The position numbers were made by a program, and so were the translations under genes. Below are positions 1-8,120 of a stretch of DNA of 64,000 nucleotides, piece after piece. Below the pieces are notes generated by a model. It saw nothing but the letters and a program-made list of their open reading frames with translations. It did no database searches and had not been told where the DNA came from. Numbering within the stretch: position 1 is the stretch's first letter; each line of letters starts with the position of its first letter. The DNA lies in contig JANQKV010000040.1 of the NCBI GenBank assembly GCA_028280945.1, positions 1 to 64,000 of the forward strand, in the 5' to 3' direction. The DNA is from Opitutaceae bacterium (GTDB taxonomy: Bacteria > Verrucomicrobiota > Verrucomicrobiia > Opitutales > Opitutaceae).

Positions 1-2325
1 GCCCAGCAGTCCCAGCAAGACTCCCGCCCCCGCCACGCGGAGAGTATCCCCGAGGATCAGGCGCCGCACGTCTTCCGGTAATGCCCCCAGCGCCATGCGC
101 AGTCCGATTTCTCCGGTGCGTCTGGCGACGGAATAAGCGAGCAGTCCGTAAAGACCGATGGCGGCCAACAGCAGCGACAGAACCGCGAAGGCCAACGTAA
201 GCCGGGAGAACATCTTTTCCTCGGTCAGGAAACGCTGGGTCTGTTCGCGTTGAGTGCGGAAATTGATCAAGGGGATTCCCGGGGCAATTTCCCGCACCGC
301 CTTGGTGATGATCGCTTCCAGGCCACTGATCGATCCATGGGTGCGCACGGCGAAGTTGCCGGGACGGGCGCGGGACACCTGGGCGTGAGGCAGGAACATG
401 GCCGGACGGGCCTCTTCCTTGATGTTGGCATACTTGGCGTCGGCCACGACGCCCACGATAGTAGTATCCAATTCATTGATACTACGCCCCAGCCGGCGGC
501 CAATAACGGTGGAGTCCGGGAAATACTTACGAACGAACGCTTGATTGACGAGGGCAACCCGGGGGGCATCAGGTCCGTCCGCGACCGTGAAAGTGCGGCC
601 CAGCAACAAGGGAATCCGCAGGGTATCGAGAAAACCCGGTGAGATGGCATTGGCGACCAGCACGCGTTCGGAGGAATCGAGGTGGTCGTTGCCTTCGATG
701 GACTGGCTGCGAGTCCAGGTCCCGCCGGAGAGCATGGGAATCATGGAAAAGGCGGTGCGTTCAACCCCGGGGAGCGAAGCGAGGCGATCGCTGATCCGGC
801 TGTAGAGTTGATCCAGTCCTTCCGTCTCATAACCGACTGAAGTGGCGTCCATGCCAAACAACACCAGGTTCTCCTGCTCAAATCCCGCGTCAACCTCGCG
901 TAGATTTGAGAGTGTCCGGTTGAACAACCCCGCGCCGGTCATCAATATCAGGGACAAGCCAATCTGCGCCATCATGAGAATTCTCGATATCCGCGATTTT
1001 GGCGCACTGAGGCCGGATTGGCTGCCATGGAAGCCGCTGACCAGGTCGCTCCGGGTGGCGCGAAGCGCAGGCAGGAGCCCAAAAAGCACGCCGGTGAAAA
1101 CCGCCACCAAAACGGTGAAGGCCAGCACCCTGGCATCCATGGATGCATCCAATTCAAAGCCGCTCCCATCTGCCGAAAACAAGTGCATCAGCCCATCCCG
1201 GATCCACAGCGAGAAAACCGTGCCCAGCGCAGCCCCCATGATACTCAACAGGAGGCTCTCGGTGAGCAGTTGACCGATCAACCTCCACCGGCTGGCCCCG
1301 AGGGCCGCCCGGACGGTCATTTCCTGCTGCCGGGCGGCGCCGCGGGCGAGCAGCAGATTGGCTACATTTACGCAGGCGATGAGCAAAATAAGCCCCACGA
1401 TTGCCGCCAGGACATTCAAGGCAGTCGTATATTCCCGACGGTCTTCATTGAGGCCAAGAGCACCCGACTCGGTGCGCAGCCGCATGTGGTCATTCTCGGT
1501 CGCGAAGTTGAGGTGTCCTTCGTAGGAGGCGGCAAATCGCCCCTCCATTTCAGCCTGGGCCTGTTCAAGGGTGCTGCCCGAAGCGAGCCGCCCCATGATG
1601 CGCACGGACCAAGCCCAAGGTTCATGGAAGTTTTTGTCGCCCGGTTCAACCGCCAGGTAATGGGAAAAGGGAATCGTGACATCCTGAATCTCGCCGACTT
1701 GTCCCGTACCGCGGAATCCCTCCGCCGTGATTCCCACAATGGTAAACGGCACCTGATTCAGGGTCAGTGTCTTCCCGAGGACAGAGGACTCACCGCCAAA
1801 ACGCTGCTGCCAGTAACGGTGGGAAATGACCGCAACCGGATTGGCGCCGGCCTGATCATCCGCGGGCTCCAAACCCCGTCCCTTGATCATGCGCACACCC
1901 AGCGCCTGGTGGTAGTTGCCGGACACGACCGTTGCGGTTTCGAGGTTCCGGGCATCACCATCGACCATGGCGTTTATCCGCCACAATGGCATGAATGCAA
2001 AAACATCGGCCAGCGAGTCGCTCGGGGCCTGAAACTGCTCGAAGGCCGCCCACGCGAATGATGTGCTGGTGCGCTCGCCGGTTTCAGGGACTGGACCGAC
2101 GTGTCCACTATGCGACCGCGGGCCGGTTTCGGGACTGGCCGCCCAGTTGAACAGAACCAGTCGTTCTGGTTCCGTCACGGGCAACGTTTTTAGCAGGAGG
2201 CCATTGGCCAGGCTGAAGATCGCAGTATTGGCCCCGATGCCCAAAGCAAGGGACAAAAGGGTGACGGCGGCGAATCCGGGGGATTTGAAAATCGACCGCA
2301 GGGCAAAACGGATGGAGGAAATCAT
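1..2325 (-). CDS. ADOP-type ABC permease (fifth in operon), C-terminus cut by window edge
   Basis: This is an inner-membrane MacB/FtsX-family permease of the duplicated type (ADOP). The frame is open from an ATG at 2325 to the window edge, 775 codons, so probably only the last 40-50 residues are missing. The start reads MISSIRFALRSIFKSPGF, the usual MacB N-terminus, followed by a first transmembrane segment, a periplasmic MacB_PCD domain, and an FtsX block with LLIACVNVANLLLARGAAR. A second MacB_PCD and the second FtsX block (RTGEIGLRMALGA) follow. It begins 12 bp after the preceding permease gene stops, so it belongs to the same operon. Substrate unknown. The family call is firm; the transport role is inferred. 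Confidence 0.85.
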   Translation of the reverse strand, partial: MISSIRFALRSIFKSPGFAAVTLLSLALGIGANTAIFSLANGLLLKTLPVTEPERLVLFNWAASPETGPRSHSGHVGPVPETGERTSTSFAWAAFEQFQAPSDSLADVFAFMPLWRINAMVDGDARNLETATVVSGNYHQALGVRMIKGRGLEPADDQAGANPVAVISHRYWQQRFGGESSVLGKTLTLNQVPFTIVGITAEGFRGTGQVGEIQDVTIPFSHYLAVEPGDKNFHEPWAWSVRIMGRLASGSTLEQAQAEMEGRFAASYEGHLNFATENDHMRLRTESGALGLNEDRREYTTALNVLAAIVGLILLIACVNVANLLLARGAARQQEMTVRAALGASRWRLIGQLLTESLLLSIMGAALGTVFSLWIRDGLMHLFSADGSGFELDASMDARVLAFTVLVAVFTGVLFGLLPALRATRSDLVSGFHGSQSGLSAPKSRISRILMMAQIGLSLILMTGAGLFNRTLSNLREVDAGFEQENLVLFGMDATSVGYETEGLDQLYSRISDRLASLPGVERTAFSMIPMLSGGTWTRSQSIEGNDHLDSSERVLVANAISPGFLDTLRIPLLLGRTFTVADGPDAPRVALVNQAFVRKYFPDSTVIGRRLGRSINELDTTIVGVVADAKYANIKEEARPAMFLPHAQVSRARPGNFAVRTHGSISGLEAIITKAVREIAPGIPLINFRTQREQTQRFLTEEKMFSRLTLAFAVLSLLLAAIGLYGLLAYSVARRTGEIGLRMALGALPEDVRRLILGDTLRVAGAGVLLGLLG

Positions 2326-2337
2326 GAAGAGATGGGG

Positions 2338-4743
2338 TCAGTCTTGGCGCAGAGCGACAATGGGGTCGGTTTTGCCGGCATTGCGGGCGGGCCACCAGGA
2401 GGCCACCAGGCAGATCGCCGCCATGAAACCGCCGACCGTGAGCAATCCCGTCGAGGACACCGTGGGGATGTTGTAGATCAGCCCCTCCAGTCCGCGCAGG
2501 GCGAAAAACGACACCAGGGCGCCGCCGACCAGTCCCGCGGCGACAATCCTGCCGGCGCCGGCCAGCACTTCCCGCCGCAGGTCGAGAGTTGTGGCTCCGA
2601 GGGCACAACGGATACCCAGTTCACGGTCGCGCGAGGCAACCGAGAAGGACAGCACGGCGAACAGTCCGGCGGCGCAGAGAGATATGGCCAGCGCCGCGAA
2701 TGCCACCAACAGGGTCATGCTGAAGCGTTGCTGCCAAGCCGAGTTGGCGTAGTAGTCGGCGACCGCTGATTCGAAGAAGATGGAGGCGTTCGGATTGATG
2801 TCCCAAATGACCCGCTTGAGTGTCTCCAGCGGCGGAGGGTTGCCGCCATGACGCACAAACACCGAGGTGCCGCTTGGCGTGAATTGGCTGAGAGGCAGGA
2901 TAATGCCGTCGATGACCTGCGGGCGGTGGCCGGAGCTCAGTCGATCGGGAATGACCCCCACGATCTCGCGCCAGGTTTGGCCCCCGGTACGTTGCAGCCG
3001 AACTTCCTGACCGAGCGGCGACTCGCCGGGCCAATAACGTTCCGCCAAACCGGCGGTGATGATTGCGACCGGGCGGGTGTCCGGGCGATCCGAGGAGTTG
3101 AACAGGCGACCTTGAATGGCGGAAAGGTCATGGGTCGTGAAAAACGCGTTGGATACCGCATCGACGGTGGCCTGCTTGGTGGACTCGGCCAACGGCACCG
3201 AATCCTGCCGTTGGACAAAGGCACTGGCGGTGGCCGACGGAACGGGATAACTCAAAAAGGCGCTGCTGACGGACCCTACTCCCGGCAAAGCGGCAATCTC
3301 GAGACGAACCTGCTCAAAAAACCGGGTGCGCGTTTCCATCGCCGCAAACTCATCTCCGCGCACGCTCACGCGGAATTGGTAGAGCTCTTCAATCGGAAAT
3401 CCGTAGTCGGTTTCCTCCAGCGCCTTCCCGCTTTTGACCAGCACGAAGGCTCCGGCGGTGAGCACAAACGCCGCCACGATCTGGAGCGACACCAGCCAGG
3501 GCCCGGCCTTGCCGGCCAAACCGGTGGCCGCGTTGCGGCCGCCGCTTCGCAGGGTGGATTCAAGGGGCAGCGTGCGTGCGATGACCCAGGGCACCACGGC
3601 GAAAATCAGAGCTATGACCAAGGCGGTCAGCGTCGCGCCGCCAATCAAGGTGCCACTGAGGGAGGGCAACGCAAAGCCATCGGCCCCGGCGGCCGCCGGC
3701 AAGAGTGTGATCAGTGCGGGACCCGACCAGGCGGCAATCAGCAGTGCTCCCCCCGAAGCGGCGGCGGTCACGACGATGTTCTCGGTCCAGAACTGCCTGA
3801 TCAGGCGCAACTGGCTGGCGCCGAGCGCCTGGCGCACGGCGAATTCCCGCCGCCGGTGCAAGGCTTGAGTCAGGAGCAACGCCGCACAGTTCAAACAACC
3901 GACCACCAACACCAACACGGCCAGGTAGAACAGGATCCAAAGTTGCTGTTGAAAGGGGCCGAGCAGAGTATCGCGCAGGGGGAGTGCGACCGTTTCCAAA
4001 TTGCGATTGGCCGCCGTGGGAAACTCCTGGCGGATTACTGCCCCCAGCCTTGCCACTTCCGCGTCCGCTTGGCCGGGCGTGACGCCTTCGGCGAGCTTCG
4101 CAAAGGCGAAATGTCGCACGAAGGCACCGGGCACTTCACCGAGCCGGTCGGGTTCCATTGCGACCCAGCCCTGCTGGCCGGAGCCCAGGGTGTTCAATTC
4201 AAACCCCGGCGGCAGCACTCCCACCACGGTGGCGTTTCGGTCATCAAGCCGGACCGAGCGACCGACGATGTCCGGATCGGCGGCGAATCGCCGCCGCCAA
4301 AGGGAATCGCTCAACAAGAATGCCGGCTGGCCGGCCGTTTCCCAATTGGCTGGGGTGATGACACTGCCGAGTTGGGCCCGGACTCCCAGCAGGTTGAAAA
4401 GCGCCGGGCTTACACGCGGCACATAGGCGACTTCGGTATTGTCGAATCCATGCACGGTGTAGGCAGCATTGCTGGCAATGGCGAAGCTTGAGAACGATTG
4501 CGTGCGGCGCCGCAGTTCGCGGGCCATGTCCCAAGTGATGCGGTTGCGATTCTGCGTTTCCGCGGGATCATTCTCGGCCACCAGCACAACCCGGTCATCC
4601 ACGATGTGCGGCAACGGTTTGGCCAGAAAGGCATCCAACAGACCCGATACAATCATGGCCGCGGCCATGGCCAGTGAGAGTGTGGCGGCAACCGCAAGGT
4701 TGAGGGAACGATGGCGGGATAATCCGGGAGGTAGGAGGGTCAT
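2338..4743 (-). CDS. ADOP-type ABC permease (fourth in operon)
   Basis: An 801-residue duplicated MacB/FtsX permease of the inner membrane. The N-terminus (MTLLPPGLSRHRSLNLAV) differs from the sister proteins, lacking the short FRxxxRSPGF amphipathic lead-in. The first FtsX block carries ALHRRREFAVRQALGASQLR, the second SRDRELGIRCALGATTLD, and the protein ends in the family signature NAGKTDPIVALRQD. A good Shine-Dalgarno AAGGAG lies about ten bases upstream of the ATG, which fixes the start. It sits 19 bp after the DUF4097 gene and 12 bp before the next permease. It probably extrudes or remodels envelope substrates with the operon's single ATPase; substrate unknown. Confidence 0.87.
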   Translation of the reverse strand: MTLLPPGLSRHRSLNLAVAATLSLAMAAAMIVSGLLDAFLAKPLPHIVDDRVVLVAENDPAETQNRNRITWDMARELRRRTQSFSSFAIASNAAYTVHGFDNTEVAYVPRVSPALFNLLGVRAQLGSVITPANWETAGQPAFLLSDSLWRRRFAADPDIVGRSVRLDDRNATVVGVLPPGFELNTLGSGQQGWVAMEPDRLGEVPGAFVRHFAFAKLAEGVTPGQADAEVARLGAVIRQEFPTAANRNLETVALPLRDTLLGPFQQQLWILFYLAVLVLVVGCLNCAALLLTQALHRRREFAVRQALGASQLRLIRQFWTENIVVTAAASGGALLIAAWSGPALITLLPAAAGADGFALPSLSGTLIGGATLTALVIALIFAVVPWVIARTLPLESTLRSGGRNAATGLAGKAGPWLVSLQIVAAFVLTAGAFVLVKSGKALEETDYGFPIEELYQFRVSVRGDEFAAMETRTRFFEQVRLEIAALPGVGSVSSAFLSYPVPSATASAFVQRQDSVPLAESTKQATVDAVSNAFFTTHDLSAIQGRLFNSSDRPDTRPVAIITAGLAERYWPGESPLGQEVRLQRTGGQTWREIVGVIPDRLSSGHRPQVIDGIILPLSQFTPSGTSVFVRHGGNPPPLETLKRVIWDINPNASIFFESAVADYYANSAWQQRFSMTLLVAFAALAISLCAAGLFAVLSFSVASRDRELGIRCALGATTLDLRREVLAGAGRIVAAGLVGGALVSFFALRGLEGLIYNIPTVSSTGLLTVGGFMAAICLVASWWPARNAGKTDPIVALRQD

Positions 4744-4762
4744 GGCACGAAGGTCTCCTTGC

Positions 4763-5533
4763 TTACTTTTCCCGCACTGAAATGGAGCCGTTGACGGTGC
4801 TGGCTTTTAACAACGCCCCGCCGTCGCCGATCCGGCCCTTGAGCCGCCGCGTGCTGGAGCCATCTGCCAGAGTGATGGGAAAATCACAACTGATCCGACC
4901 GTTTACCACACTGGTGCGCAGGTCGGCGTTGAGGTCGTGGGGAAACCTGAGCCTGATGCCGCCGTTGACGGAACTGAATGAAAGTTCGTCGGAGTCGGTC
5001 AACGAGGCAAAGGAGGCTTCGATCGATCCGTTGACGGTATCGAGATGGGTTGAGCCTCCCAGCTCGCGGGCTTCGATGCGGCCGTTGACGGAGGAGGCAT
5101 TCACTTCGTTGGCGAATCCCGCCAGTTCCACCGTGCCATTGACGGTGCGAATCCTTTCCAAATCAACCGTGGCAGGAACGGTCACAACCAGATTCACCGA
5201 TCCCTGAATCTGGGAGAAGCTGAACCAACCTTTCTTCTTCGGAATATGAACTTCTATCGACATGCGGTCCGCGGTGATGTCGCGGCGCACCTCAATGAGA
5301 TCGAGGTTCTCTTCGTGGCGTGAACGCTTGGTTGCAATCACCTCGTAGCTGTCGAGGTCCCAGGTCTTCAGGATGATGCGACCATTGATGTTTTTGATGT
5401 GCACGGAGGCATTCGGATGGAATTCTCCGGAGAGCTCTTCAGTCACCTCATGGCGAGAAGAGTCGGCTTTGGCCAGCAACGGCCAGAGCAGCAGGAACGG
5501 AAAGAACAGGATGATGCGAAGGACGGTTGTCAT
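4763..5533 (-). CDS. Exported DUF4097-type beta-repeat protein
   Basis: A 256-residue protein with an N-terminal hydrophobic export segment (MTTVLRIILFFPFLLLWPLL) and then seven repeats built around the triplet VNG (NINGRI, TVNGTV, SVNGRI, TVNGSI, SVNGGI, VVNGRI, TVNGSI). This spacing is typical of DUF4097/adhesin-like beta-solenoid proteins. The ATG at 5533 is chosen because it opens directly into the signal sequence; upstream in-frame codons lack signal character. The gene sits inside a permease operon, 22 bp after one ADOP and 19 bp before the next. A periplasmic or surface partner of the transporter is the simplest inference, but no function is known. Confidence 0.8.
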   Translation of the reverse strand: MTTVLRIILFFPFLLLWPLLAKADSSRHEVTEELSGEFHPNASVHIKNINGRIILKTWDLDSYEVIATKRSRHEENLDLIEVRRDITADRMSIEVHIPKKKGWFSFSQIQGSVNLVVTVPATVDLERIRTVNGTVELAGFANEVNASSVNGRIEARELGGSTHLDTVNGSIEASFASLTDSDELSFSSVNGGIRLRFPHDLNADLRTSVVNGRISCDFPITLADGSSTRRLKGRIGDGGALLKASTVNGSISVREK

Positions 5534-5555
5534 GGTAGGTGTGGGGTGAAGGGAA

Positions 5556-8099
5556 TTACTCTGCGCGCAAAGCGACCATGGGATCGACCCGGGTGGCGCG
5601 GCGGGCGGGGAGGAAACATGCGGTGAGTGACGCTGCGGCGAGGGAGAGCGAAGAAACTCCCAAGCCAATCGGATCGAAGGGGGAGACGCGGAAAAGCAGG
5701 CCCGACAAGAGTTGCCCAACTGCCACGGAAAAGAGCAGCCCCACCGTCAGCCCAACCGCGGTTTGAGCGGTTCCTTGATTCATGATGAGGCTGAAAATGT
5801 CGCGGGGCTTGGCGCCCAGAGCCATGCGGATGCCGATTTCACGGGACCGCCGGGCGACGGCGTAGGCCTTCACTCCGTATACGCCGATGATCGCAATCAG
5901 GAGGGCGATGAAGGCGAAGATACCAAACAGGGCTGCCCCGAGTCGCGTGATCCACAGACCGACATTGCGATCGACATGATCGGACAGGGGAATCAGTTGC
6001 AGCAACGGGGCCGCTGGATCCGCTCGGCGAATCGTTTCCCGGACGGAGCCGGCCAAGGCCACCGTGGCTTCGCGAGAGGGCAATCGTCCCTGAACCACCA
6101 GAAATCCGTTGGAGGTTGTGGTCTGCGCCAAGGGCAGGAAGACGCGTCGCATGGCGTCAGAGCTTGAAACCTGATGTCGGAAGGAGGCGCAAATGCCGAC
6201 GATTTCCATCTCCGGATTGGTGCCGTCGGGCCGGGCCGATGTGCGGCGGACGCGCCGGCCGAGAGCGTCACCCTCTGGAAAGAGGGACTGGGCCATGCGT
6301 TCGTCGATGATGACCACTGGCGTGGCTTCCGGGTCGCTGACTTCCGCGGCGGTAAAGTCACGACCACGTATCAGGGGAACCCCCAGGCTGTCGAAGAAAC
6401 CATCGGAAATGGCGGTGTTAAGGCCGGAAAATCCCGGCGCCGGGGCATCCGGATCGTTGGCCGTGTCGACCGGCCTGGCGGCATCCACCAACCGCATGGT
6501 ATTGGTGACCTGACCATAAGGCAGAAGGTTGGTGATGGCCGCGTGGCGGGTGGTGGGCTGTTCGCGCAGTGTGTCGCGCACGCGCAGGAAGTGGGAGAGC
6601 GCGTCTCTTTCGGGCAGGTCGCCCAAGGAGTAATCCAGCTCGGCCACCACGGAGCCGTCCGTCTCAAAACCGATGTCCAGCCCCGTGGCGTTGATGGCGC
6701 CGCGGCAGAACAGGGCCGCCGAGAAAAGCATGACGAGGGAGAGGGCAATCTGGCCCATGACCAGACAATGGCGAATGGAGAAGAAGCGGTTCCATCGCCC
6801 GGTGGCCGTGCTCTCGTTGTCCTGGGCCTTGAGGTCGTTGGTGACATCGGGGCGGGAAATTTTTACCGCCGGGGCCAGGCTGAAAAGGACGGTTGCGATC
6901 AGGCAGAAGGCCAACGTGGCCGCCACGAGTGGCCAGTCGGGGGCACTGTCTATGATCAGGCTGAAGTTCATGGTGCTGAACATACCTTTCATGGAGTGCA
7001 GCAACAGATCGGTGGACCACAGGCTGATGATAAAACCTCCCACACCACCGGCGAGGGAAAGGAGAAATCCCTCCAACAAAAGCTGACGGATCAGCCGCCA
7101 GCGGGGGGCACCGAGCGAGAGCCGAATGGCCATCTCTTTTCGGCGGCTGGCTCCGCGGGCGAGCAACATGTTGGCCAAATTGATGCAGGCGATGAGCAGC
7201 ACCACGCCCGACATGCCGAGCATCAGCATGCCAACGACTTCCAACGGACCGTCATCGGAAGGGGTGGAACTGATGCTGAGCCGGGACGGAATCTGGATTT
7301 CAAGTTGGCGCCCCGTGGGAACAGGATCCGTGTCGATGGCGGCGAGTCGTTCGTCCAATGCGAGCAACCGGAGTGAGGCGGTTTCCACGGTCAACCCCGA
7401 CTGCAGGCGTCCCACCAACATGACGGCGTGATTCTGGGGATCACTCAGTGGCCGGCTACCATCGGTGGCGAAGGGATTGCCCAGCCGATCGTGCACTCCG
7501 AAAGGAAGCAACAGTCCTGGCCCGATGAGGGCGTTGCCGAGGGAGATGTCAGGGCGGGTGACACCAATAATCTCGAACTGACGGCTGTTGATGCGCAGGG
7601 AACGGCCGACCACGTCCTGCGTGCCCCCCAGTTTTTGCCATAGTTCGTATCCGATGACGACCACGGGTATGTCGCTGCCCGGTTGAGTTTCTTCGGGGGC
7701 AAAGAAGCGTCCCACTACCGGGGTCTCGTCCAGAATTTGGAGCAGATTGCCGGTTCCGTAGATGGAAAACACCCGTTGGACATCGCCTCCGTCATGACTG
7801 ACTCCGGTGAGGGCGAGGTCATAGGCCCCAACCGCGGAGAACACGTCGTTTGGCTGCTGAAGCGTTTCCAGCTCAGCCCACGAAAAAGAGCGGTAGTCGC
7901 GTTGGGCTGACCCCGTTCCGTTGAAGAGGTTTACAACGGGAGCGGGAGCACCCGGCACCAGCGGCTCGATCAAGACACGATGGACTATGGAATAGATCGA
8001 GGTATTGGCACCGATGGCCAGCGAGAGAGTCAGCACTGCCAGCAGGGTGAAGCCGGGGGAACGTCGGAACGTGCGAAAAGCAAAGCGGAGCTCGGGCAT
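5556..8099 (-). CDS. ADOP-type ABC permease (third in operon)
   Basis: An 847-residue duplicated MacB/FtsX inner-membrane permease. The start MPELRFAFRTFRRSPGFTLLAV is the canonical MacB lead-in and first membrane helix. The first periplasmic MacB_PCD domain spans roughly residues 45-270. The first FtsX block contains CINLANMLLARGASRRKEMA, a second periplasmic domain follows, and the last 120 residues hold the second FtsX block (RSREIGIRMALGAKPRD), ending RATRVDPMVALRAE. The gene lies 21 bp after the preceding permease. Classic ADOPs of Acidobacteria are called orphan because no ATPase gene is adjacent; this one shares its operon with an ATPase. Confidence 0.88.
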   Translation of the reverse strand: MPELRFAFRTFRRSPGFTLLAVLTLSLAIGANTSIYSIVHRVLIEPLVPGAPAPVVNLFNGTGSAQRDYRSFSWAELETLQQPNDVFSAVGAYDLALTGVSHDGGDVQRVFSIYGTGNLLQILDETPVVGRFFAPEETQPGSDIPVVVIGYELWQKLGGTQDVVGRSLRINSRQFEIIGVTRPDISLGNALIGPGLLLPFGVHDRLGNPFATDGSRPLSDPQNHAVMLVGRLQSGLTVETASLRLLALDERLAAIDTDPVPTGRQLEIQIPSRLSISSTPSDDGPLEVVGMLMLGMSGVVLLIACINLANMLLARGASRRKEMAIRLSLGAPRWRLIRQLLLEGFLLSLAGGVGGFIISLWSTDLLLHSMKGMFSTMNFSLIIDSAPDWPLVAATLAFCLIATVLFSLAPAVKISRPDVTNDLKAQDNESTATGRWNRFFSIRHCLVMGQIALSLVMLFSAALFCRGAINATGLDIGFETDGSVVAELDYSLGDLPERDALSHFLRVRDTLREQPTTRHAAITNLLPYGQVTNTMRLVDAARPVDTANDPDAPAPGFSGLNTAISDGFFDSLGVPLIRGRDFTAAEVSDPEATPVVIIDERMAQSLFPEGDALGRRVRRTSARPDGTNPEMEIVGICASFRHQVSSSDAMRRVFLPLAQTTTSNGFLVVQGRLPSREATVALAGSVRETIRRADPAAPLLQLIPLSDHVDRNVGLWITRLGAALFGIFAFIALLIAIIGVYGVKAYAVARRSREIGIRMALGAKPRDIFSLIMNQGTAQTAVGLTVGLLFSVAVGQLLSGLLFRVSPFDPIGLGVSSLSLAAASLTACFLPARRATRVDPMVALRAE

Positions 8100-8120
8100 A
8101 ACGATGGCGGGTTGGGAATA

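Noticed and set aside
2848..4491. A 547-codon plus-strand frame
   Set aside because: It lies wholly antisense to a well-supported permease gene; its His/Gly/Arg-rich composition is that of a shadow frame in GC-rich DNA.
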